From NCBI RefSeq assembly GCF_003403295.1, contig NZ_QUWV01000039.1:1-64000 (forward strand): 64,000 bases of DNA. Reading direction: 5' to 3'. The notes under the pieces are model-generated. The model did not search any database. It had not been told where the DNA came from and saw only the letters and a list, made by a program, of their open reading frames with translations. Shown piece after piece: positions 33,434-40,753 of the stretch; the stretch's first letter is position 1; each line of letters starts with the position of its first letter. The DNA is from Komagataeibacter melaceti. Its GTDB lineage: Bacteria > Pseudomonadota > Alphaproteobacteria > Acetobacterales > Acetobacteraceae. The position numbers were made by a program, and so were the translations under genes.

Positions 33434-33915
33434 TGGCTACAAGCTACGCAACCGTAACATGGGACCAGCTGCACCGCGATGCCCGTCAACTGGCCAGCAC
33501 GCTGATTTCCCGTGGCCCCTTCAAGGGAATTGTGGCCATCACGCGCGGTGGCATGATCCCTGCCGCGATCATCGCCCGTGAACTGGACTGCCGCCTGATC
33601 GAGACCGTCTCCGTCGTGACCTACGATGAAGAAAAGATGGGCGAGCCCAACGTGATCAAGTCTCCCGAGGCCGCTGGCGATGGCGAAGGCTTCGTGATCA
33701 TTGACGACCTGGTGGATTCCGGCGTGACGGCGCAGCTCGTGCGCCAGATGCTGCCCAAGGCGGTGTTCGCCTGCCTGTACGCCAAGCCCGCCGGCCGCCC
33801 CATCACGGACCTGTTCGTGGTGGAAGTGCCGCAGGATACGTGGGTTCTTTTCCCGTGGGACACGGCGCCGCTGTTCATTCCGCCGCTGGCCAGCAAATCG
33901 GGTGGGGAGGACTGA
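33433..33915 (+). CDS. gpt: Xanthine-guanine phosphoribosyltransferase Gpt
   Basis: Gpt salvages guanine and xanthine by joining them to PRPP. The PRPP-binding motif VIIDDLVDSGVTA is at residues 88-100, with both acidic residues at 91-92. The N-terminal VAITRGGMIPAAIIAREL segment and the C-terminal VLFPWDTAP are family-typical. Length 160 is normal. It overlaps csaA by one base and is followed by a good intrinsic terminator, so csaA-gpt looks like a complete small operon. Confidence 0.92.
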   Translation: MATSYATVTWDQLHRDARQLASTLISRGPFKGIVAITRGGMIPAAIIARELDCRLIETVSVVTYDEEKMGEPNVIKSPEAAGDGEGFVIIDDLVDSGVTAQLVRQMLPKAVFACLYAKPAGRPITDLFVVEVPQDTWVLFPWDTAPLFIPPLASKSGGED

Positions 33916-33945
33916 TCCCCTCCCCTTCAACACGAGGTGTTGTTG

Positions 33946-33999
33946 ACCGCGCCCGCCTGCATGCACTTGCCGCAGGCACGATGGGCGCGGTATTTTTTT
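33946..33999 (+). terminator. Intrinsic terminator after gpt
   Basis: Arms ACCGCGCCC (33946-33954) and GGGCGCGGT (33983-33991) enclose a second inner stem (GCCTGC/GCAGGC). A run of seven T follows at 33993-33999. It starts 30 bases after the gpt stop. Confidence 0.85.
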
Positions 34000-34054
34000 G
34001 AAAGAATGTGCTTGCCAGCGCGGCAGTTGCCACATAGGTTCCCGCTCGTGGTCG

Positions 34055-34131
34055 CGGGGCGTGGCGCAGCCTGGTAGCGCGCGTGTTTTGGGTACACGAG
34101 GCCCCCGGTTCGAGTCCGGGCGCCCCGACCA
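34055..34131 (+). tRNA. tRNA-Pro (anticodon TGG)
   Basis: The acceptor arms CGGGGCG and CGCCCCG pair fully. The anticodon loop TTTGGGT is held by CGTGT/ACACG, with anticodon TGG, and the T arm is CCCGGTTCGAGTCCGGG. The CCA end is encoded. The length is 77 bases. Confidence 0.97.
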
Positions 34132-34147
34132 TATCCAGGGAGATGAA

Positions 34148-34459
34148 ATGTTCATGCGAGCCCGGATTTACAGGAAGTCCAAGCCCTCCACCCAGTCTGG
34201 GCAGGCCGGCACCCATACATGGGTTCTGGAATACGGGCAGAACCGCCCCCGCCATGTCGATTCCCTGATGGGATGGACCGGCAGCGCGGATACCCCCTCC
34301 CAGATCAGGCTCCAGTTTCCGGATCAGGACAGCGCGGTTGCCTACGCCACGGAGCAGGGCATCGCCTTTGACATTGAGATTCCCGCCCCCCGCATCCGCC
34401 GCCCCAAGGCCTATGCCGATAATTTCCGTTATGATCGTATCCAGAACTGGACGCATTAA
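34148..34459 (+). CDS. NDUFS4-like accessory subunit of respiratory complex I
   Basis: The 103-residue protein matches the NDUFS4 (18-kDa, AQDQ-type) family, which is found in alphaproteobacterial and mitochondrial complex I at the peripheral arm. It shows the N-terminal ARIYRKSKPSTQSG, the central SLMGWTGSADTPSQIRLQF and the C-terminal RRPKAYADNFRYDRIQNWTH pattern. AGGGAG precedes the ATG at 34148. The gene sits between two tRNA genes, only 16 bases from tRNA-Pro, and is 25 kb from the nuo operon in this window. It is a direct partner of the nuo products by family knowledge. Confidence 0.9.
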   Translation: MFMRARIYRKSKPSTQSGQAGTHTWVLEYGQNRPRHVDSLMGWTGSADTPSQIRLQFPDQDSAVAYATEQGIAFDIEIPAPRIRRPKAYADNFRYDRIQNWTH

Positions 34460-34486
34460 GCGCCATCTGGCACAACGACATGCCCC

Positions 34487-34563
34487 GCGCCCTTAGCTCA
34501 GTTGGATAGAGCAACAGCCTTCTAAGCTGTGGGTCGCTGGTTCGAATCCAGCAGGGCGCGCCA
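34487..34563 (+). tRNA. tRNA-Arg (anticodon TCT)
   Basis: The acceptor arms GCGCCCT and AGGGCGC pair fully. The anticodon stem ACAGC/GCTGT holds the loop CTTCTAA with anticodon TCT, and the T arm is GCTGGTTCGAATCCAGC. The CCA end is encoded. The length is 77 bases. It marks the left edge of the variable region. Confidence 0.97.
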
Positions 34564-34827
34564 TTTTCCAGTGGGTTGGCAGTTAGAGGCAGGCTTGTAT
34601 CGCCTGCCTGCATGCCGTGTCCTGAGGCACGGACAGCCGACCTTGCCCTGAATGACGATACTCAATGCCTGTCGTACATTCCCGGGGCCAATCTTCACCA
34701 TAAAATATCAAACATTTCCGGCACCTTTGTGCCACGGGGCTTGTCTGTGCCTGTTGGTGCCGCCTGCCTGACATCCAATCGTCCGACAGGAAAAGGCATG
34801 GGCAACCCGGCATCCATAACCAGCCGG

Positions 34828-36297
34828 TCAGTGTATGCGCTTATAAACCACCCAGTTTTTCTGCCCCTGCACTGTCCTGAATGTTTCCTGATAGTTGGCA
34901 CGGATTTCCTGATACACCATCTGCCGTATCAGCTCATTTTCGGCAATGTCCCCCGGCTCATGCGTCAGGATATAGGTCGGCCGACTGGCGAGAATTTTCC
35001 TGATTTCATCCTGCTGGTTGATGCCGGTCGCGTGCTCTTCCACCGTACTGTTCAGGTGGTCCGGAAACGGGTGGGTGGTAAGATGGCAGTATTTTGTAAA
35101 GTCATAGACAATAGGCGAGCCGCCATACACGAACACACATCCCTCCGGGTTGGAAACCGCGGCAATGACCGCACGGAACCTCTGGGCATTCCCCTGTGTG
35201 TGAAGGTGCTTGGCAAGCAGGACCTGCCCCTTGACCGTGGCGTAGGTGACCACCAGACATAGCCAGATTTTGCCTGCCTTACGGTTCCATAACGGTGACG
35301 CCGCAACTGCAAGCGGCGGGAGCATGGGCAGGGCATAATGGAGATAGCGCGTACCCATAATGCAGACACCGCCCACAGCCGCTAGCGCCCACAGGTTGAG
35401 AAACTGCGCGCATCTTTTCTGCTGGTCATCCATCGGGGCGGAGAGAAAGGGACGCAGGGGAAAGCTCAGCAGCAGCGGGGCAGTCAGCCACAGCATCCTG
35501 ATCCCCTCCTGCCGGGAGGATGAGAGGCCGGTACGATGGAAGATTGAAAGGATATTGGCATACCACCAGTCATACCCATGCCCCATGGCCACATAGGCCA
35601 GGGCGATGACGGTGGTCGGGGCCAGTGCTATAGCCATCCATGCCAGCATCTGGACAAATATGTCCCGGTAAGATGCTCCTGCCTTATAAAGGCAATAGAT
35701 CAGGAACAGACCTGCAAAAGCCCCCTCAAATATGACTGTATATTTTATCTGTATTGCAATACCGAACAGCAGCATGACCTTGCGGGCCGTTCTGGCAATA
35801 TCCTGCGGCGTGGAAGACTTATGGACAAGGCCGCGCAAAACAAGCGCCATCGCCATGGCCACCGGCAGATTGTAAAAAACGGGGGACTGCCCTCCGTCTC
35901 CCCCTTCAAGCACTGTCCAGGCAATATATAACAGGGCCGCGACAAAGGCCCCCGAAGCCGGGGCGATGGTTCTGGCCATCCGCATCAACACAACGCCGGT
36001 CAGCCAGACGCTGATGAGTGCGCCAATCTCGAACGCCCATACGCGATAGGAGCCAAACAGGTGGAAAAAAGCGTACAGGATGAAAAGCCCCAGCGGCTTC
36101 CTGTCCCATATATCAACAAATGGAATGGCGCCGTGCAGTAACTGCCCACCGGTGAACAGATAGAACCCGACATCAACGCCTATTATCGGATTACCCAGAG
36201 CGAGAAAGCGCGTAATTATTGAAAAAACAAGAAGGCATATAATATATTTTGCTTCTCTCGTCTTTTCTTCACCCAAGTATTTTATCATTTTATACAT
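34828..36297 (-). CDS. GT-C type membrane glycosyltransferase (PMT/ArnT-like)
   Basis: The 489-residue protein has about ten to twelve hydrophobic helices. It resembles lipid-linked-sugar glycosyltransferases of the GT-C fold: an N-terminal acidic/aromatic loop (GVDVGFYLFTGGQLLHG), a FVDIWDRKPLGLF segment with the D and K typical of this loop, and a soluble C-terminal domain of about 120 residues. Base composition is clearly lower in GC than the housekeeping genes, with a very AT-rich 5' end. This suggests transfer. It lies downstream of a flippase and an O-antigen ligase on the same strand. The sugar and acceptor are unknown. Confidence 0.72.
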   Translation of the reverse strand: MYKMIKYLGEEKTREAKYIICLLVFSIITRFLALGNPIIGVDVGFYLFTGGQLLHGAIPFVDIWDRKPLGLFILYAFFHLFGSYRVWAFEIGALISVWLTGVVLMRMARTIAPASGAFVAALLYIAWTVLEGGDGGQSPVFYNLPVAMAMALVLRGLVHKSSTPQDIARTARKVMLLFGIAIQIKYTVIFEGAFAGLFLIYCLYKAGASYRDIFVQMLAWMAIALAPTTVIALAYVAMGHGYDWWYANILSIFHRTGLSSSRQEGIRMLWLTAPLLLSFPLRPFLSAPMDDQQKRCAQFLNLWALAAVGGVCIMGTRYLHYALPMLPPLAVAASPLWNRKAGKIWLCLVVTYATVKGQVLLAKHLHTQGNAQRFRAVIAAVSNPEGCVFVYGGSPIVYDFTKYCHLTTHPFPDHLNSTVEEHATGINQQDEIRKILASRPTYILTHEPGDIAENELIRQMVYQEIRANYQETFRTVQGQKNWVVYKRIH

Positions 36298-36595
36298 TCA
36301 TTTAATTGAATTATGTATTTGAAATTCCAATTTGGGTTTTCTATCCCATATTTCCGCAACACGATAAAATAAATCATTATTCACATATAAGTTGCATCCA
36401 CACGCGTTCCCTGCCCGGCCCGACTGCCTGATGCAGATGAATACCAGTGGTTGCATTGCAGGATCGAACCGGATGGAACGCGGCATGCCCGAAATTGTGG
36501 TCCCGGCCGGACGCCGCACAACCTCATACCCCTTTGCAGGAAACGGGAGCGGATACGCACCAGACCCGCCATAATCCCAAGGGGCCGCTGCTCCG
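36298..36595 (-). other. Short gap between the glycosyltransferase and flippase genes
   Basis: An open frame (codons from 36735 down to a TGA at 36300-36298) crosses this gap and ends exactly against the ATG of the glycosyltransferase gene. It overlaps the flippase gene by 140 bases and its product resembles nothing I know. It may be a small coupled gene, a remnant, or chance. Confidence 0.25.
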
Positions 36596-37969
36596 TTACC
36601 CAGCCTCTTTGTCAGCCCCGACAGCAACAGGATTGGGAGAAGACGCTTCCACCGGCTTACGGCCCGGCGCCACACGGCGGAACCAGGCAAAAACGGGCCG
36701 CAGGCACACACACAGCATGATGAGTGCTGCCACATCGGCCGCCGCCGCCGCCCCCTCCAGATGCCAGGCCATCGTCATGCCATAGACCAGCGGCAGGTAG
36801 GTCAGGGTCACGATGATCCGGCCCTTCAGCACCTGCGAGATCTGTCCCATTACCGTCAGCAATGGCTCAAGGGGCACTACACCCAGCCCCAGTATGGCGC
36901 TGCCCAGCATCAGCATGATCAGGTGCTTTCCACCCTGCCAGTGCACATGGAGCATCCATGTCAGCAGGATGTTGCCCACCGCCATCGCCACCCCCATGAG
37001 CACGACCGAAAACCCGGCGATCATGGCAAACAGCTTGATCGTGACACGCTTGATCCCGTACCAGTCCTGCTTTTCACGCAGGCGGATGAATTCAGGGTAG
37101 AGGGCGGGCATCATGAGCTGCGCAGGCTTGGCGATCCCCTCGCCAATCTGGCGGGAAACGCGATAGACGGCCGCATCCGCCGGGCCAAGGATACCCCCCA
37201 CCAGCAATGTGCCAAACTGGTTGAAGACCGAACCCAGCACATGGTTGAAACTGGTGGAAAGCGTGAAGCGCCAGATGCCGGGCGCATCCTCAGGTTTGAG
37301 GCGAGTAAACAGGCTGAAACGCAGGGACCCCCCGGCATGGCGCAGTTGCAGCCAGCCCAGCGTGGTGCCGCTTATGAACATGACGATCTGCGTGGCGCTC
37401 CACACAAGCAGGTAATAATCCAGCCCCATATGCCACATGAAGCCTATGCCCGAACCCACGGTACGGACCATGATGCCGGTCAGGTCGGTCAGCATTGTCA
37501 GCCAGAAGCAGTTACACAGGCGGAACACCCCGGCCGACCAGCTTATGTTCATGAACCACAGGGTCAGCATATAAGCGAATGCCGCCCCCTGGTCCGCTGC
37601 GGGCCAGCCCATATAGGTACCGAACAGCGCCACGCCCAGCGTGCCCACAAGCCACCCGACCCCGCCGCTGATGTAATCGGCCCGCATGCAGAATGCCAGC
37701 ACGCGCGAAAACTGCGCCCGCCTGCCGTTGGTGAACGGGTCGGTGCCATAATGCAGTAGCGGCTGCCAAGACTGCAGGTGCGTCGCGGCCGATACCGCCG
37801 TGCCAAAGGTGGTGACAAGCATGAGCACACCGAACTGCTGCAGCCCCAGTGCGCGCACCGCCCAGGCGACATACACAAAGCTGCAGATCGCGTTCGTCGC
37901 CCGGCCAGCAATCAGGAAGCCGGTATTGCCGAATATACGCTTGAGCGCATCCCGTTCGTCAGTGGACAT
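36596..37969 (-). CDS. Polysaccharide/O-antigen flippase, Wzx-like
   Basis: The 457-residue protein has about twelve to fourteen hydrophobic helices with the layout of the MOP/MATE-superfamily polysaccharide exporters. The N-terminal GRATNAICSFVYVAWAVRAL and the middle FGTLLVGGILGPADAAVYRV segments are typical: in this family a short GPA/GxxD loop follows helix seven. It would flip lipid-linked oligosaccharide across the inner membrane. The neighbours (an O-antigen ligase upstream and a GT-C enzyme downstream on the same strand) support a surface-glycan role. The specific polymer is unknown. Confidence 0.8.
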   Translation of the reverse strand: MSTDERDALKRIFGNTGFLIAGRATNAICSFVYVAWAVRALGLQQFGVLMLVTTFGTAVSAATHLQSWQPLLHYGTDPFTNGRRAQFSRVLAFCMRADYISGGVGWLVGTLGVALFGTYMGWPAADQGAAFAYMLTLWFMNISWSAGVFRLCNCFWLTMLTDLTGIMVRTVGSGIGFMWHMGLDYYLLVWSATQIVMFISGTTLGWLQLRHAGGSLRFSLFTRLKPEDAPGIWRFTLSTSFNHVLGSVFNQFGTLLVGGILGPADAAVYRVSRQIGEGIAKPAQLMMPALYPEFIRLREKQDWYGIKRVTIKLFAMIAGFSVVLMGVAMAVGNILLTWMLHVHWQGGKHLIMLMLGSAILGLGVVPLEPLLTVMGQISQVLKGRIIVTLTYLPLVYGMTMAWHLEGAAAAADVAALIMLCVCLRPVFAWFRRVAPGRKPVEASSPNPVAVGADKEAG

Positions 37970-38132
37970 GAGTCATCACACGCGCAAAAACCCGCGCACG
38001 GGACAGAACCGGACACGTTCCTTTCAGGCAACTGGCGAAAATGATGGGCAAGCTCCTCTTGCTAAAGCCAGATACGACCATGACGGGCAAAGGGTGATCC
38101 ACTCCCCCGTCATGCCTGTTCGCGCGGGCGCC

Positions 38133-39422
38133 CTACTGCGGCCTCCCCTCACGATTAGACCCCTGCTCCCCGCATTGCAACCTGCTGGCAACTGGACAGG
38201 CCGCAAGCGCCCAGCCAATCGCCATGAACATCCACCCGGCACTGGGCTGGGTCAGGAATGAACTGGTGGACTGCACGGGCCAGAACACGATGCCGCATAT
38301 AATAGCCAGCATAAGCCGCTGCGGGTCGCGCATGGGTATGATCCCCGCGCATACCGCCTTCAGCCAGCATATGGCCAGGGCAATAAACAGGAGCATCGCA
38401 GGCACCCCGCCCATGGTCCCCATAAGCAGATAGTAGTTGTGCGGATGCAGGTTACACCCACCTGCACCGCCATAAGTGTCCTCCGCCACACCCAGCCATG
38501 GCAGGCCATGGAAATAGGCAGGGTCCGGGCAGGCATGGCGGAAGCCGTCAAAACCCAGACCCAGCCACGGATGGTGCCAGATCATGACCCCCGCGCGGAT
38601 GAACAGCATGCCATAAGGGCTCTGGGCAAAGCCCTGCATGTGCATGAGAAAGTTCACAACCAGCTTGTGATAGGCCTGTGGCGCCAGCACCGGTGACAGC
38701 CCGATCCCGACCGCCCCCAGCAGCACCACCGCCACCACCCCGCCACGCAGGCGTGGCACCACGATCCCGACAGCCGCCATACCCGCCAGCAGGCAGAGCA
38801 GCGGCATGCGCTGGGCCACCAGCACCATTGTCAGCACCAGCCCCAGCAGCAAGCCCGCCGCCATGACCCGCCCGCGCACACCCTCACGCATGGCGAGCCG
38901 GATGGCGTAGGGAAAAAGTGTCGGCAGCCCGGTCATGACCAGCGCCTGCCCGGCGCGGGGCGCCCATAACGGCCCCAGCAGCGCCCCGTCTTCCCAGCGG
39001 CCATAGCCCATGAAGTTACGCCCGCACAGATATTGCTGCCAGCACCCGACCACCAGCCACAGCGCGATCGCCCCGTAAGCCCGGAGCAGCACGCCACGTA
39101 TATGCGGATCAGGCAGAACCCAGTGCTGAAGTGCAGCGACAAAGACGAAATACCGCACCAGACATAATGCCTGCATCACTGCATGGGCCGTGCCCGTCAT
39201 GGCGGAAGACAGCACGATGTCTCCCCACAGCAGTCCCGCCACAATCACCCATGCCTGACGGAGCCAGCACCAGTCGCGGCACATGATGCAATGGACGGCG
39301 AACAACACCGCAACGCCTGTCATGACGATTTCCGCAGGAGCCAGCGCGTACAGCAACAGCAGCGGCATCGGTATGACCAGTCCGGTCACAACCCGCCGCA
39401 TCCACAGTTCAGCCTGTTGCAT
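38133..39422 (-). CDS. O-antigen ligase / polymerase family membrane protein
   Basis: The 429-residue protein has about eleven to twelve hydrophobic helices and a large periplasmic loop containing GLGFDGFRHACPDPAY and, about 40 residues later, NLHPHNYYLLMGTMGG. The HPHN motif and its setting are the mark of the Wzy_C/WaaL family, which joins or polymerises glycan on lipid carriers. Ligase and polymerase cannot be told apart by sequence alone. It precedes the flippase gene by 163 bases with no feature I can see in the gap. Confidence 0.8.
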   Translation of the reverse strand: MQQAELWMRRVVTGLVIPMPLLLLYALAPAEIVMTGVAVLFAVHCIMCRDWCWLRQAWVIVAGLLWGDIVLSSAMTGTAHAVMQALCLVRYFVFVAALQHWVLPDPHIRGVLLRAYGAIALWLVVGCWQQYLCGRNFMGYGRWEDGALLGPLWAPRAGQALVMTGLPTLFPYAIRLAMREGVRGRVMAAGLLLGLVLTMVLVAQRMPLLCLLAGMAAVGIVVPRLRGGVVAVVLLGAVGIGLSPVLAPQAYHKLVVNFLMHMQGFAQSPYGMLFIRAGVMIWHHPWLGLGFDGFRHACPDPAYFHGLPWLGVAEDTYGGAGGCNLHPHNYYLLMGTMGGVPAMLLFIALAICWLKAVCAGIIPMRDPQRLMLAIICGIVFWPVQSTSSFLTQPSAGWMFMAIGWALAACPVASRLQCGEQGSNREGRPQ

Positions 39423-39639
39423 GCCCTGCCCCTTCCGGCCCCTGCCTGTCGCGCGATACCGTATAGAGGGTGTATCGCAGGAGGGCGGAAAACAAAACGA
39501 GTGAAAGAACGCCCCTGAACCAACCTGCCTTCTTCTGGCCTGAAAAGACCATATCCATCAGGTAATTATCGGCCGTTCCGCGCAGCACCCCGCCCGTATG
39601 GCAGGCCAATCGCCCTATTGACAGGACGCGTCCCAGCAC
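39409..39639 (-). CDS. Small hypothetical membrane protein (doubtful)
   Basis: A GTG-started frame of 76 codons overlaps the start of the O-antigen ligase gene by 14 bases. It contains one hydrophobic segment (GVLSLVLFSALLRYTLYTV). No family is recognised. It could be a real small gene leading the glycan operon or a chance frame; codon use gives no firm answer. Confidence 0.22.
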   Translation of the reverse strand: MLGRVLSIGRLACHTGGVLRGTADNYLMDMVFSGQKKAGWFRGVLSLVLFSALLRYTLYTVSRDRQGPEGAGHATG

Positions 39640-39697
39640 GACAGTTCATATGCCCTGCCTGCACTGTCCGGCCCCACCATGTTTGCGGAAAACCACC

Positions 39698-40384
39698 ATG
39701 ACGACACCTTCCTACCATGCCGAATGGCTCCCGCATGCCCAGCCGGAAGCCGCGTCCTGCCATTCCACGTCTTATCCGGTGCGGTTGACGGATGGTTCCA
39801 CGCTGGTCCTGCCGCTCCGTCCCCTCCCCGATGGGCAGAAGGCCATTGCGCTTCTCATGTCCAACCAGACGGATTTCATAGTCGAGCGTGAAATCATCCG
39901 GCTGCTGACCGCCATGGCACGGGAACTGGCCCCGGAGGTCATTGTCGGGGTGCCGACCATGGGGCTGGCCTATGCGCGGCCGGTGGCGGAAAACCTTGGC
40001 TTTGGCAACTACGTCGCGCTGGGGCACTCGCGCAAGTTCTGGTATGATGAAGACCTGTCGGAACCCCTGACCTCCTCCACCAGCCCGGACCTGAGCAAGC
40101 GGCTGTATCTGGACCCCGCGCTGATTGAGCGCGTGCAGGGCAAGCGCGTCCTGATCATGGATGACGTACTGAACACGGGCCGGACCGCGGCGGTTGCGAC
40201 ACGGCTCATGCATAAAGTTCAGGCTGAGGTTATCGGTATCGGGGCGGTACTGACGGAAGGCTGGGCATGGCAGGCCGAACTGCGCAAGATCAGGCAGGAT
40301 ACCCCCGCGCTGGTCCATGCCCTTGGCCACATCCCGCTATTTGAACGCGTTACGGATGGCTGGTGCCCTGTTGCCGGGAGTTAA
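39698..40384 (+). CDS. Type I phosphoribosyltransferase-domain protein
   Basis: The 228-residue protein has a complete PRPP-binding motif (VLIMDDVLNTGRTAA) in the second half and the preceding GVPTMGLAYARPVAENLG loop, as in adenine/xanthine and regulator-type phosphoribosyltransferases. The substrate is not evident. An N-terminal extension of about 60 residues precedes the core. I start at the ATG at 39698; an upstream frame start at 39650 adds 16 unlikely residues. It is divergent from the glycan locus and is the last intact gene before the prophage remnant. A GTTTTAC/GTAAAAC hairpin lies shortly downstream. Confidence 0.8.
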   Translation: MTTPSYHAEWLPHAQPEAASCHSTSYPVRLTDGSTLVLPLRPLPDGQKAIALLMSNQTDFIVEREIIRLLTAMARELAPEVIVGVPTMGLAYARPVAENLGFGNYVALGHSRKFWYDEDLSEPLTSSTSPDLSKRLYLDPALIERVQGKRVLIMDDVLNTGRTAAVATRLMHKVQAEVIGIGAVLTEGWAWQAELRKIRQDTPALVHALGHIPLFERVTDGWCPVAGS

Positions 40385-40612
40385 TGGCTGACTGAACGAC
40401 CTTGGTTTTACCGAAGAGTAAAACTCTCTGAGGATGAAACCTATGATACAAAAGAAGATATAATGTCATTCGCCTGAATTCCGTAAGCGCACGATGAGCC
40501 TTCTGGAAGATCCCAATCGGATTACCCAAGCATTTCAGCAGCCTGCCGCGAAATAGATGGCAAAATTGGCTACCCGGGGTACCGTCTGTTCATGCACGCA
40601 GAAATTGGTCAA
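40385..40612. other. Non-coding junction, left end of the prophage remnant
   Basis: No gene is credible here. An inverted repeat (GTTTTAC, six-base loop, GTAAAAC) about 25 bases after the phosphoribosyltransferase stop could act as a weak terminator. GC falls relative to the left flank. The true left boundary of the phage material lies somewhere in this stretch. Confidence 0.4.
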
Positions 40613-40705
40613 CTAGCACGCGCCGGTCTGCCACTTTTCCATGTCGGAGCGGAAACGCAGCATGGGCGAGATGATGCCTGCCGCAAAGGCGGGACGATTG
40701 GCAAT
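40613..40705 (-). pseudogene. N-terminal remnant of a phage structural protein
   Basis: Read on the minus strand, about 30 codons give ANRPAFAAGIISPMLRFRSD followed by MEKWQTGAC and a TAG stop. This has the pattern GExSPxLxxRxDLxxYxxG that I know from the start of a conserved structural protein of many tailed phages. The initiator position reads ATT instead of ATG, and the frame stops just after the motif, so only a broken 5' end remains. The identification rests on remembered motif similarity. Confidence 0.4.
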
Positions 40706-40753
40706 CGCCGGACGGCGGCCCCTCCGGTACTGACATGTTATTTCGGTCCATCC

